Below, piece by piece: positions 49,101 to 61,020 of a DNA stretch of 64,000 nucleotides. The position numbers and the translations under genes are program-made. The stretch's first letter is position 1. Every line of letters starts with the position of its first letter. Source of the DNA: Campylorhamphus procurvoides (lineage: Eukaryota > Chordata > Aves > Passeriformes > Dendrocolaptidae); assembly GCA_013396655.1 (NCBI GenBank), contig WBMV01006289.1:2001160-2065159 (forward strand), in the 5' to 3' direction. A model generated the notes under the pieces. That model was given only the letters and a program-made list of their open reading frames with translations, made no database searches and was not told the DNA's origin.

Positions 49101-50733
49101 AACAATGACATATTAGAAACTGAAGCATGTGAAACATACTGGTGTTTTGCAAAAATAATTCTCCAGAAAGTTACTCTGTGCTTATGCTGTCGTCAGTGCT
49201 AGGAAATTACACTTTCGTCTTTGTCTATGCAAATTCTACAGTGAGGTTTTATTTTCTTTCTTCTGCGCATTTTGCACTCATTTTCATATATCTGTCATCA
49301 GAGCATTAAAAAATCATAAAAAAGCTTGGTGTTATAAAAGTCCTGACAGCACATTTTCAGCTTGCTTTATTTTTTTTCTTGTTCAATTCACAATCACTGT
49401 TTGGAAACATCAAAGCCTGTAGAAGAAGATTTTTTATTTTATTTTTTTAATCTACACCTTTTATATAGTATGTTTCTAACAACTATTTGATAGCGACCTC
49501 CCTTCCCCCTTCTTCTACAACTGCAAACCCAAAAAATATGTCAAGTTCCTTCTAAGAGTTTGTAAAGAGCAGTAAAGAACTGGGTTCTTGTCTCCAAGGC
49601 TCCTCCCGCCCATACAAATTCCAGGTTTAGAAGGCAGCTCCCAGGTCATTGTTAAGGCCCTACAATGTCTAATGATGTTCATGCAAAGATTGAGCACCAC
49701 ACTAAAAGAAATTAGGCTTTTTCCCTTTCTGTTTCACTGGGAACTCGTTGCAGACCATCATGTCTCCAGTTTGGCAAAGAGGCCACCTGACTGAAATGTT
49801 TGTATGTGGTAGGTGCAGTCCTTCTGAAAACATCTGTGCATAGATTAGTCTCTGTTCTAGTAAGTGAGTGAGAAGCTTATTTAGAGGATGAATAGAATGT
49901 GCATCAAGTATCTGATTTAGTAAGGATACAAGGACATTAAGAATTTGAACTCCTTTGTTGTCTTGCCTAATCTTAGGCTACTTGGGCAACCTACCCCATT
50001 AATCAAGTGGGTAAAGACATGAACCTTGCTCCTGCTATTTCATATGTATTACCAGGTGCAGCAACGTGTCTGCTGTATGGCAAATCAATTACTGCTCTCA
50101 TTGGGAAAATGTACAGAAAGGAAATGCATCCCTGCAAGTCCTGTGTTCATGTGTGCAACCCTTTCCTATCAGCAATGGCAGAGCACAGTGAGGACTTGCG
50201 GGGCTGAGAGAAGCAATGGAGCACAGCCTTACATGCATTAGCAGGGCTCACTCAACACCTGGCCAAGATGTTTTTCAGGATGCTATTCACTAGCCCCATA
50301 AGTCTTTCTAATTTGATGTTATTTGAAGTGAATTGTGTGTACGTAATGTTAATTATGCAATAGGTTTTGAAGAATATGTTTTGATTGTACAGTGGAAATG
50401 TCAGTCCCATTAACAATCATTATTACCTGTCAAAAAGTAGAGGGAGCTTTGGATGAATGCTAATTTTTAATTCTTGTATCTGTGCAGATGCATACCAATG
50501 TTTCATATATGTTTTGTTTATTTCTACCCTGATCACTAAACCAACCTTCTTCTCTCTCCAAGTTTTCTCTCCTTGGAGTGAGTCCAGAAAATGGAGGAGG
50601 CTCTAACTTCAGATCTCATGTGAGTCAGCTTGTATTGAATGTGTTTTGAAACAAAGGTTTCAGTTCTCAGAAAGCAGTTCATCTGCTGAAGTGTTTCCAA
50701 ACCTTGCTTCCAGTGGTCTCTGGAATTTATTAA

Positions 50734-50783
50734 GGTTGTGGCAAGGGTTCAAGATTGGAGGGGGTTGTGGCAAGGGTTCAAGA
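50734..50783 (+). repeat. Tandem duplication, 29-base period
   Basis: GGTTGTGGCAAGGGTTCAAG followed by A occurs at 50734-50754 and again exactly at 50763-50783, separated by TTGGAGGG. A recent local duplication of a 29-base unit. Confidence 0.9.
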
Positions 50784-51672
50784 GGATTGGAGTAGGATTT
50801 TGGAAGCAGCAGTCCAAAAAGAAGAAACGTGTTCTGTTTTGCTTTGTCATATAGGTTAAGGTAGTTGATTTAATAAGTACTTCTGACTGTAGACACTCTC
50901 AATACCTTTTTGTCTTTCATATCATACTTTCAATTCCATGTATTTCATGTGAATTCTGTGAATTCTGTCCTATATTGCAAGGAAAGCCTCTACCTAGCTT
51001 TCATTGACTCTAAGGTATAAGGTGCAAATAGACAGCTTTTCATTCCAGTTCTGTTGCTGGTGTGACACTGGAGGAGTTTGTCCCCATTTTCCCTGCCTTT
51101 TTTTAAAAAAAATATTTTTTAACTTAATTCAAAACCAGTGCACTCTGATTAAAGAATACTCATCTAATAATGTCAGTATCTTGTCTCTTAATCTAGTTCA
51201 ATATGAATGAACCTTTCTTGAAAAGGAATGAGAAGATATTGCTTGAAATATTCCCCTTGAGATTGTAACAATAACATTTTACAAAGCTAATGCAATCCCT
51301 AAATATATAGCTCCCAATGTATTCTACCATTGCCTTAAATGTCTTTGCACTACATCACATTTTCTTGGGTCACTGTCATTCTGTACTCAAGAAGCAGATG
51401 GATGTCCTTCCTCTTCTAAGGTTTTTCCAAGACCAAAGTTCCAGCTCCTACCAAAAGACTTTGTTATTCCTGAGGTTTATCACCTTCCTTTAAACACTGC
51501 TGAGGTTTCTCCCTGTTTTATTAAGCATGTATAAAATTTCAACAGAACAACAAGTTGTAACACATGTTCTTTTGAGAAGTCTGTATGAAAAGGAAACCTA
51601 GAAGATCGTTAAAGGGAAAAAACAATATTTTCTCTATCCCACACTTCTATAAAACTGTTATTTTATTAAAGG

Positions 51673-51705
51673 CTTTATACACAGTCCTTTATACACAGTC
51701 CTTTA
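51673..51705 (+). repeat. Tandem repeat, 14-base unit
   Basis: CTTTATACACAGTC is present twice exactly in tandem, followed by a partial third copy (CTTTA). Confidence 0.9.
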
Positions 51706-52859
51706 CACTGACAATCAGCACCTATGATAATCAGATTTTCAGTCCAAAATCATGTCTTCCTTTGATGCTATTCTTGAAGAAGACCTAAAAGCTGAACATA
51801 AGGATGGCTTCTCCACCGTTTTAATGTTGCTATCTCATTACCTGAAGAGCTTAACTTTTGCAAAATGTACTACTGGGAAACTGAGGGTCTTACATGCAAT
51901 TTTTTTCCCCCTGATTTTATGACTTCTTGTTCTCACTTGTGTGAAATATTGACAATAGGAAAGTCTTTTTTCTGAGCAAATTAATGTACCCTGTTTGATT
52001 TCTTTGGAATTCTGTTCTTTGATGTTTGTTTAATTAAGGATTGGTCCATAGATTTAAAGTCATATTGTAGTATTTTAATAGGCTACAATAATTACTGGTG
52101 ATCTAAATTTTTTTTATCTTTAATTGCCAATCTTTAGGAAATCAGATGGACTAAAGAGTTAAAGAACAACAACATGCTTTGAACACAAGTGAACAGCAGG
52201 GGATAGTCAGTGTACCTGTACAGATTTTATTCAGCAGCCTGTGTGTAATTGAAATGACTCTTCTATTAGGAAAAAAGGTGGAAAGTGAGCAACAACAGCA
52301 GTAGGAAAATCATTGTTGGTTTGCTCTGATTTAAAACGAATTGGATATTCTGGAACAAAGTTTCCATTCAAACATATTTTCTTATAGTTTTTTTGGGGAA
52401 AGCAGTCCACGAAGCCTCCAAATTCAATTTCAGCTGTAATGCCATGCGAGATGAAGCAGTAGCTCGGGGAGTTTTTGGAACAAAACTCTATATTCCATTT
52501 TTCACTTCTAAAGAAAACACCACCACAGATCTCCATTTTTCATTGCATAAGGTAGTATTAAAAGAACAGATCAAAGGAGGGGGGGGAGATTGTTTAGATA
52601 AAAGAAACATAAGGCACTAGGAATGGGTCTTAAGTGTGTTTGTCCATTGTCAGGGTGAAGTTTATAGAATAAAAGAGATACATTTCTGGATATTTAATTA
52701 TAATCCTGAATAAGTACATATGTTCATACTTCTGCATGCATGTTGTAGAATAAGTATTTGACTTCTCATAAGTTTGTATGGGTAGGTTTATATAAGTACT
52801 GTAGATGTAGGAATATTATTTCTTTCTAGTTTGTTAATTTCTATTAGAAGTATAATATT

Positions 52860-52940
52860 TTATACAAATATATACCTATAGATATGTACACATATATATG
52901 ACACACACACACAAATATACACATATATATACACAGATGC
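52860..52940. repeat. TA/CA dinucleotide microsatellite
   Basis: Interrupted TATATA and ACACAC runs with a core ACACACACACAC near 52900-52911. Likely polymorphic in length. Confidence 0.85.
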
Positions 52941-55900
52941 ATACAGATAATAAACCAGAAACCTGCATTGTTTTGGAAGGTACAAAAATCATGTGCCCAA
53001 ATTAAACATGTGAATAGTGTAGTCCCATATAAATAGGGTCTTTGACACTAGGTATGGGCATATGTGCCCATATATGGGAGCTCTCTATGGACAAAATCAG
53101 GTGCATGAGGTCAATATTGCTCTCTTTAAAGTAAATCTGGATTTGTAACAACAGTGATTCTGTAGTGGAGACCCAGAACATCACTGTAATTTTAAGAACC
53201 CTGTGCTTTTCTCTATGTTCATTCATGAATGTAAGCATGTCTGCCAGAAAGGTCAAGAAAAGGTTTACTGCTGAAGCTGAGTCTGTCACGCTTACCAAAA
53301 AGTTATCCAAAGCAAAACTGTGCAGCTTGCCTTCTGAAGCTTTGTCTGATAAAAGCTGTTGTGAACACATCTTGAAAGAGAATGCAATGTCCTTACATTG
53401 GCCTTTTAATTAACTATTAATAATAAGGCTGTAGAGTTTTACAGTTCAAATAACAGTTTCTCAGTGGATGGTGTGCTAGGCTGATTGCCAGCTATGACGG
53501 TGTACTCAGAGGAGCATTGTCCACCCAAAAGCTTGGTGAAGAGAAGGAGAGAAATACCTTAAAGTTCCAATTTAATAGTATGTGCACTATGAGAAAAAAA
53601 ATTAAAAAGTAGGCAGAGAAAGAAGATATGCAAATTTTCTGGCAGGCACTGCTCTTAAACACAAATTACTATTTTTGAAAAAAAAATGGCCATTCTGTGA
53701 CAAATCGAAACCTGTTGAATACAAGCACTTCAATTTCCTTAATGCTATACCTTTGTATAAGATGTGGCATTCCCTTAATCAGAATGACTGAGAAAAGGCA
53801 ATATTTTTGCTGGAGCTACCCTGTGGGCATGGTACAGTGGGGTTGAATTATTTATTTATATTTCACATAATAAAAGGAGTTTTGATAATCGCAGAAACGG
53901 ACAGGGAAGTTTCTGGCTTGTCCGTGTCTGGTGGCTGCTCAGCCCCCTCCTTCACACCCTGCTTTATACTGGCAGTCAAGCAAGCAGCCACAAGCAACCA
54001 GATAAAAAAATGTATTTCCTTTTTTCCTTAGGAAAGGAAGGGTTAAGTAGTTTCCCCGTGCTGTAAGAACGGGAAGACTGCAAAAGAGAGGGGCGATTCC
54101 ATGCCCTGACACTGGTGGTAATACAGACCTTTTCAAGAAGTTACATAAGTTGGAGCACTGCAATACAAAAGTTAGTATCAGATTAGTTGCAAATGAATCG
54201 CTTGAATTATTTCCTTGCCTTCTCTGGAGTGCTTGAATATTCCCAAATAAATAATGAGCTTTGAAAGATATTCATCTCCTCAGGAGAAACAAAAGTTTCT
54301 GTAAACTTGACTTTAAGAAGTATTGCTGCAGGCAATGAAATCTATACAAGCAAACAAAGCCCAGGAGAGAGGTTGCCTTCTGGCAGACTATTAGAAAACA
54401 TTTCTTTAGCAACTTGCTACATCCTTCAAAATAATAACTATTATTTTTAAATGGAAATATTTTCTCTTTGAAGTAGTATTTTCAAAAGCCTTGGGATCAG
54501 AGCACACCAGAGTAAATCTTATCGCTAGTCCTATTGAGTGTGACTGCAATAGGGCTCATAGAACACAACCAGCCATAGCTCAGGTTTACACTGTCTGAGC
54601 TGGAAAGTGTGGGCTGGTTTTGTTTTGTTTGGGTTTTTTTGGGAAAGGGGGAAGGATGAGGCGTGGATAGATTCCATGAACCCTGACCGATCTTGGCTCT
54701 GAAGGTCTGGGAGACTGCAGAGCTTTTCTCTGCTTCAGGCCAGTTCACTTGATGGTCCTTTTTTATTAAAGATCCTGCAAATAGACGGGGAGACAAATTC
54801 TCCAGAGTCTGTGGAAGGAAAGTAATGCTTTATTGCAGCATTTTCCTACTGTGTTAATTTGAAAAGACAACTGAATGCAACTTTTCTTCTATGAGAATCC
54901 AATAAGTGTGGTACAATATCTACCTCTAAGAAGAGGAGTTCTAAATATGTTGTATAAGAACTCCTGTCTTATGAGTGGAACTACCTAATTCCACTGTACA
55001 ATGGAGAGAAAATCTGGACATCAGAAAAGGGCAGGCTGTGGTGAAGCAAGAGGTGTTATGCATGCTCTCCTGTTAGCTGACAGTCCACTGACAACTTGCA
55101 GTGGTCTGACTTGTAGATTTAAAACAGTTTATTATCCTAAGAAGCTCTCTAAATCTATGAACTGGACATCTGAGCTCTAAAAATACATTTCTCCCCACTT
55201 ATGCACTTGCCACTAAACAGCTGCCTACTTGCAACATTCAACAGAGTACAACACGAGCAATGTGCATCTGACACGCAGCTTAGAAGATCTATGGGCAAAA
55301 TGAAGGTTTCTTCATGTCAAATTTAAAAATAGAGCATGGCAGAAAATGTTACAGTACCCACCTACAATCGCATTAAGAAATTACTTGACAGACTGTTAAC
55401 TTCTGCCATTAAAATCATTATTCAAAGTGAGAGAAATATGTAACAATTATATTTAACACTGGTTTGTCAGAAGTTTCTAATTTATTAATTTCAGTGACAA
55501 TGCCTTTAAAAATAATATCACAGAGGAGTATTTTACCATGAAATACAGCAAGTGACAGCTTTACTTTAACCAGAGATTTCTGTTTACTTTCCATGAGCTA
55601 CTTGAAAAGTCTTTGCTTTGCTTGTTATTAATTGCCATGATTTAAAAAGCCTTACACTTTGATCCTGCTCTCTTGGGATGGGGAGTGCAGTAACTTCAGG
55701 GCTGAGTTCTAGACAACTCATTTTGTAAATCTATTTAAATGAGTTATATGGGGAAACATTCAGAAATGCCATAAAGTTTTTGATGTGAAGTCCTGAAAAT
55801 TTGTTTGGGGAAGTTTCTATTGTAGTGCCAATACAAGGACAGAGCTCAGCTACAGAGATTTAAGAACTTGTCCCGCTCATTAGACATCCCTACAAAGTAA

Positions 55901-56159
55901 TAGCAAAAGAATGTGCTGCAATTATAAATAACATCTTAGACATGACACAAGAGCCATGGATTTGTTTTAGATCCAGCAAAGAATACAAATGAATTTCTGC
56001 TAACAACTGATATTCTAAAGTATTAAGTTTTCTTCTTAGATGAAGTTTTCTCATCATGTCTCATTATTTCAGTCAGCATTTATGATTTTATGCCTTTTTC
56101 TTTTTTGAGGAGATATTCTACCAAAAATAAATAATTAAACCACAGACGAACTGTCAAAA

Positions 56160-56290
56160 GGGAACATTCATATTTTAACGCAACATTAACATTTTGGTAA
56201 TTAACATGGCAGTTAATGCTTTTAGCAGATGTAACAACATTAGACTTGTAAATTTTAATTAAAGTTAATGGTTCACGATAGCTGTAGGGA
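56160..56290. promoter_or_regulatory. Candidate homeodomain-site cluster, intergenic
   Basis: About 130 bases with repeated ATTAAC/GTTAAT and TAATTA-type cores (CATTAACATTTTGGTAATTA, GCAGTTAATGC, TTTTAATTAAAGTTAATGG). It is candidate regulatory DNA on motif density alone. Conservation was not testable. Confidence 0.2.
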
Positions 56291-57169
56291 TCAGGCATCC
56301 TCTCTGGATACTGAAAACATGTCTAATGTGATTAGAAGTACTAATTGAAGAAAAAAGGACTGCAATAGTAATGATTGCACTTCTTTATCCTACTAAATTA
56401 TTACAAACCTGCAGCAACTTTTAAAAATATATTTGCAGGACGAAGCTTGAAGAGTCAAATGCTCCCCTTGATGAAATTAAAAGAGGTCAAAAGAACATTG
56501 CAGACATTTTCTGTGTGTTAGAGGAGGGAAAATCATTAATTGAAAGCCACTGATCCTTCTTTATCCTCCTGAGACCATATTCCCAAGAAATACTATAAAG
56601 TTATTTGGTTACATTTAATATCCCTTTTGGATTTAATTAGGAACTAATGTGTTAGTTTTAATTCCCTCAGAGGCTTTGAATTCCAATAGCAGGCAGAGAA
56701 ACAGGCCTGGCCCTGGGAACTATGACTCAAGTGGACATTTCTTGGTTTTAGTGCAAGTTGAGAGATTGGTAGTGAGTCGTTTTCACGGCTTGCTGATACA
56801 TGAAACATTTTAATAAGCACAGGGAAAGGATTAGTTTTACTAAGGGTAATTACAAGCTGCTAGCCACCTATAAAATGCACCCCCATTTTATTGTAAAATG
56901 CCAACAATATTTATTTCACTTGTTCTGTGGATTTTTCTTCTCTCAAGCTGGCTCTGAAGTCTGCTGAAGTCGGTAGAAAAACTCTGTAGTCCTTATCCTA
57001 GCACAATTGCCACTGAAGATCATATTCTTTCTACTGGGAGTTTCAGCTAATAAAGATTAAACACTGGAAATTGAGTTTGCTTTTTTGACTGACAATAGTT
57101 ATTTTTAGTATAAAGGTAGTTATTCCCCACTAATGCTGTTAGCTCTGTTTCTGTCAACACCCTCCCAAC

Positions 57170-57245
57170 ATCATCATCAGTTATTATTCATTTGCATTGC
57201 AGCAAAGGCACAGGCTCCATTCTACCAAGCAAAGTGCAAAGACAT
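57170..57245. promoter_or_regulatory. Candidate enhancer block with octamer motif
   Basis: Contains ATTTGCAT (57190-57197), the inverse octamer bound by POU factors, next to TTATTATTC and GCAGCAAAGGCA. The complexity is higher than in neighbouring AT-rich sequence. Regulatory role inferred only from motif and texture. Confidence 0.2.
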
Positions 57246-58254
57246 CGTGAGAGACAATTCTTGTTTGGAAGAATTGCACTCTAACCAGTCATGACACAGG
57301 TTAAGAGAAAGGACACCAGCTGAACAAATGTGGTTTATCTTCATTTTGTTTCTGTCTGAAAGGCTGGAACAAGAGCTTAGGAGATTCAGTCAGGCTTATA
57401 AGGAAAGACTGAATAAAGCTATTTAAATTGAATTTATCAACTAACACTGAAATTGAGAACATGTTAGTCAAAGATACCTTGGTCTCAGGGCAAAGCGACT
57501 ACATGCAATGTATATACCATTTTGTCTTGTGTCAGGACTAAATGTAAACACTCGACAGTGTTTAATCATAAACCTTGGGCTGTCTTTCTACAGAGGTGGA
57601 AATGTTATTGAGTTCAGGTAAGAAGGGCTGAATTCTGCATTTAGAATAGCTGTCTAGCTGTATCATCTGGAATAGTACAGTACAGTGGAATAGTACCATA
57701 ACACATTTGAATATGCACCTCCATGAGGTCTGTGGCTTCATTGGCTTCTGTGCTAAATAGACAAGAAATGCATTTATCTCAGCTATCACTTTCCATTGCA
57801 AAATCCCAATATAGTTTACAGACTTCTAAATTTTACCTGTGTTACTATGTAAAATAAGTTGCTTCTACGTATTCCCCAGAAGTTCAACACTGTGAGTACA
57901 ATGGTGTGGATGTCTGATCCACCCAAGGATTTAGTCAGGAGGAAGAGGGAAATTAAAGTTATGGCTAAGGTTTCAGTAATTTTTTTTTATACACTACTTC
58001 CCCATTTCTCATAAGTGTAGCCAATGGGATTCTCCATATGGATCCATGAACATGGATATTTATTTTATTTGACTTAAAATATAACAGCCATGAGTTTTTG
58101 TTAATAATTTACTGCAGTTTTGTTTTGTAGTTTTACAGTAATAATGACTCAAGCATAACATAATTTCTGGCAGCTATGACTGACTGAAGGAAAGGATGAA
58201 CTTGATTAATTTTTTGTTTTGTTTTGTTAACATTCCAAGATCCAATAGCTAAGG

Positions 58255-58338
58255 CCCAAGTCTTCAGCTGTGTAAATCAGCACGACTCCACTGAAGTCAG
58301 AGCAGCTACACCAACTTACACAAGGTAAGAATCTGGAC
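58255..58338. repeat. Ancient palindromic amniote interspersed repeat
   Basis: The pattern CAGCTGTGTAAATCAGCACG, ACTCCACTGAAGTCAGAGCA and GCTACACCAACTTACAC is roughly self-complementary (GTGTAA ... TTACAC; AGC ... GCT). It resembles the old palindromic element common in sauropsid genomes in which GTGTAAATC and GATTTACAC flank a CATTGAAGTCAATGG core. It is heavily diverged, so an old insertion. Confidence 0.5.
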
Positions 58339-60329
58339 TTCAGTGACACCAGATATACAGTTTGTAGGTTTTATTGGCAAGTACATGTTTATAGACTTGA
58401 AGGCAGTTTCTAATCCTGTGGCATATCGTAAACACTACTGCCTTGGACAAACAGACAGAACAATTATTTGGAAGCTAAAAGGCTTACTCACTTCGGTAAG
58501 AGTTTCTTTCACATGAATGTTTCTGTTCTTCTTTGAAAGTACCTCATGCATGAAAGACCACTGCCAGACAGAAGTCAGATAGTTTCTACCATTAGAAAAA
58601 TTACTGGTAGCCAGATTCTGGCTTTCAGAGCAGGGTAATCAATTAACTTACAAGGTGGAAAATTAATAAAAATATATAAAGGGAACACTTCCCAACCACT
58701 GATTAGAGGTTAATTGTCACATACTTACTGAGACCATTACATTTCTAATATTCAAAATGGGTTGGACGTTTAGACAGGTAGAAAGGATGTCCTAGTCAAA
58801 AAAACCCAAACAACCCAACAACCAGAAAAACAAAAGCAAAACCAACCAAACAAAAACAAAACAAAGAAAACTTGAGAGGAAAGGTTTTGGGTTTGTGATA
58901 AATATTTGTTAAATAGGAACAACTGAGGTAAGATATAATACAGACAAGTATGTCTGTTTCTGGTTTTTGAACAGTCATTGCCATCATGCATGAACAACAG
59001 AGCTATCTCTAAACTGTGTTTGAATTTGCTGGCTGGGTCGGCTATTAATGAGGTTGCTAAAATGAGGGAGTAGCCCAGGCCTTGAGGAACATAGGGAGTG
59101 CTAGGACATGCTGAGGGAAGATGCAGATGGACTGGGTCATAAAAAACCTGAAACCTGCTCATCTAGCTGCAGTGGTGTGGGAGTCTGGATGGAGAGAACA
59201 GCCTGTACTATACTGAGATCAGTAGGTGGTCAATTAATCTGGCTGAAATGCTACTTTATTACCAGTAGCAAGCTAGGAACTGTAATCTGTGTATTATGAT
59301 AATATATGGAAATAACAGTGTGATAGAGCAAAGAAAAGATTTGCAAAAAAGAACCATATTTTGCTGTGATCATGTATATAGCACCAAATTTCAGGAAAAG
59401 GTATTGCATGGAGGACTTTTTTTAATCGCTATTTTTAAGAACAAAATTAAGAGGCTGGTTGTACCACCAGGCATTGCCTTGCCAACGAAAACATTAAGGG
59501 TTAGGAAGAGATCCGTGGTTTCAGGCTGCTCATCACACCACCCAAGTGTGTGCGCTGTGACAGGAGTGTGCACTGCCCATGCTGCTGCTGCAGCAACAGT
59601 GGCAGCTGATGCATAAAGCAAAACTGGCCTTGGCTCCTTGGGAAGGACACTGCTGCTCACAGGCTCATGGTCAGAGGCCATCAAAGACTGGCAAGTTCTG
59701 CTGGGAAGGGCAGAGCCTGGGAATACACACTGCCTTCTCCCTGGCAGAGCACTCTCCTCCTGTGGGTATTTGTAACAGAAACCACCAAATGCTCTGAGGT
59801 GCCACTTCCATTCCCCTCGTGCCAAATCCTGAATGCAGATCCACAAATGGCAACGGTTCTAAGTCAGAATCATTATTACTATAGTAATTACTATGTAGTA
59901 ATAGTATATGATTACTGTATTATATCATTTCTGTCTGAAAGCACCTTTCAGGCACCCTGCCAGGCCTAGATCTACCTGCTAATTTAATTTTATGGCACTT
60001 AGCTCTTTCACTATGGCAGATAAGGAACAACTATACTTTTATCAGTATTAACCAATAAAACCATAACAATCACAATGATGCCCTTTATGCCTTTCAGAAA
60101 TTGCCACACCCATTTTCTGTCTCCCTTCAGTCAACTCAGTCATTTATGTTTAAGCTGATCTTTCCTCTTATATAAGTTTTTGCTTACTTTTAATTTTCGT
60201 TTCCATTCCTCCTGTGTTCCAGGTCTAGTTTTTGGTTGGTTGGTTGTGTTTTTTTTAAATTATTGTCCTCCATAATTCTGTACCACTGGAAAACGGTCAT
60301 CTTAATATCTCTTTTCTTTATTATTTTAA
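58339..60329. other. Intergenic, A-rich tract and palindromic AT motif
   Basis: An A/C-rich low-complexity tract spans about 58796-58866. Nested inverted repeats built on ATTACTA/TAGTAAT lie at 59875-59902. A slightly GC-richer patch is at 59500-59830. No gene recognised. Confidence 0.6.
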
Positions 60330-61020
60330 AAGAGTATGCAAACAGCAATGGGCCCAGCACACATCCCTGTGAGATTGTAGTCGAGACCTCCCTCCACCGA
60401 GCAAGTGGATTATTTATTTATTACCCTTTTTCCCTATCTGACATCAGTTATTAACTCAGTACTAATCCTTTCCTTTTATTTCAATGCAGCTTAATTTCTT
60501 TAAGAAATTTTAGTGAAGATTCATCGAGAAGTTTTTACTGAAATACAGGAATGTCCTATCATTCAAGCTCACTGTTTCCACATACCTTTCCAAAAACTCT
60601 CATAGCTTCCTTCGGTATAAAGGGGTTCCCTGTAGGAACTTCTCATAATATCCACATAAGCAAACAATTTTTCTATCCTGCAGGCTTCCTGCTTCTGATG
60701 TGTTTGGAAGAGGTTTTACAACAAAGTTTTATACCATTACCAACATTTTCCTTCAAATGCTTTTGGCCTGCCTTTCACAGTTTTACATTTAGCTTGCCAG
60801 AGGTTTTGCTATTTTCTGTTTTTCTCATCTTGCCACACTTATTTTTAGGAGTTCCTTTTCAGTATTATTCTTTATTTTCATGTAGAACTCTGTCATTTGG
60901 AGATCCTCTAGCTGGCTTTGATAGATGATAGAGACTTATTCAGAAACCCTAATACCAGTAATTTCCTTCTAATTTACTTTTAACAGCCTTCATTGTTTTT
61001 ATGTAGTCCTCTTTTCAACA
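60330..61020 (-). mobile_element. Ancient CR1/L3-type LINE relic
   Basis: Plus-strand landmarks, in order, match the reverse complement of the old amniote CR1/L3-like ORF2: GGGCCCAGCACACATCCCTG (60350s), an AACTCAGTACTAATCCTTTC-like stretch, ATGCAGCTTAATTTCTTTAA, AAAACTCTCATAGCTTCCTT, TTTTGGCCTGCCTTTCACAG and TTTACATTTAGCTTGCCAGA, then a TTTTTCTCAT...GGAGTTCCTTT stretch. It is much more diverged than the CR1 at 38153 and has no intact frame. Similarity may continue to about 61260 (TTTTTATGTAGTCCTC onward), but less clearly. Confidence 0.55.

Larger units (their letters stand above)
43158..58254. other. Intergenic gene desert, third part
   Basis: Fifteen kilobases with no recognised gene. Contains small tandem duplications (50734-50783, 51673-51705), a TA/CA microsatellite (52860-52940) and several AT-rich blocks dense in TAAT cores (about 55430-55660, 56160-56290, 56330-56680, 56740-57245) that resemble developmental enhancers in composition. 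Confidence 0.55.

Noticed and set aside
59570..59620. CTGCTGCTGCAGCAACAG trinucleotide-like stretch
   Set aside because: Only three to four units and not extended. Ordinary sequence.
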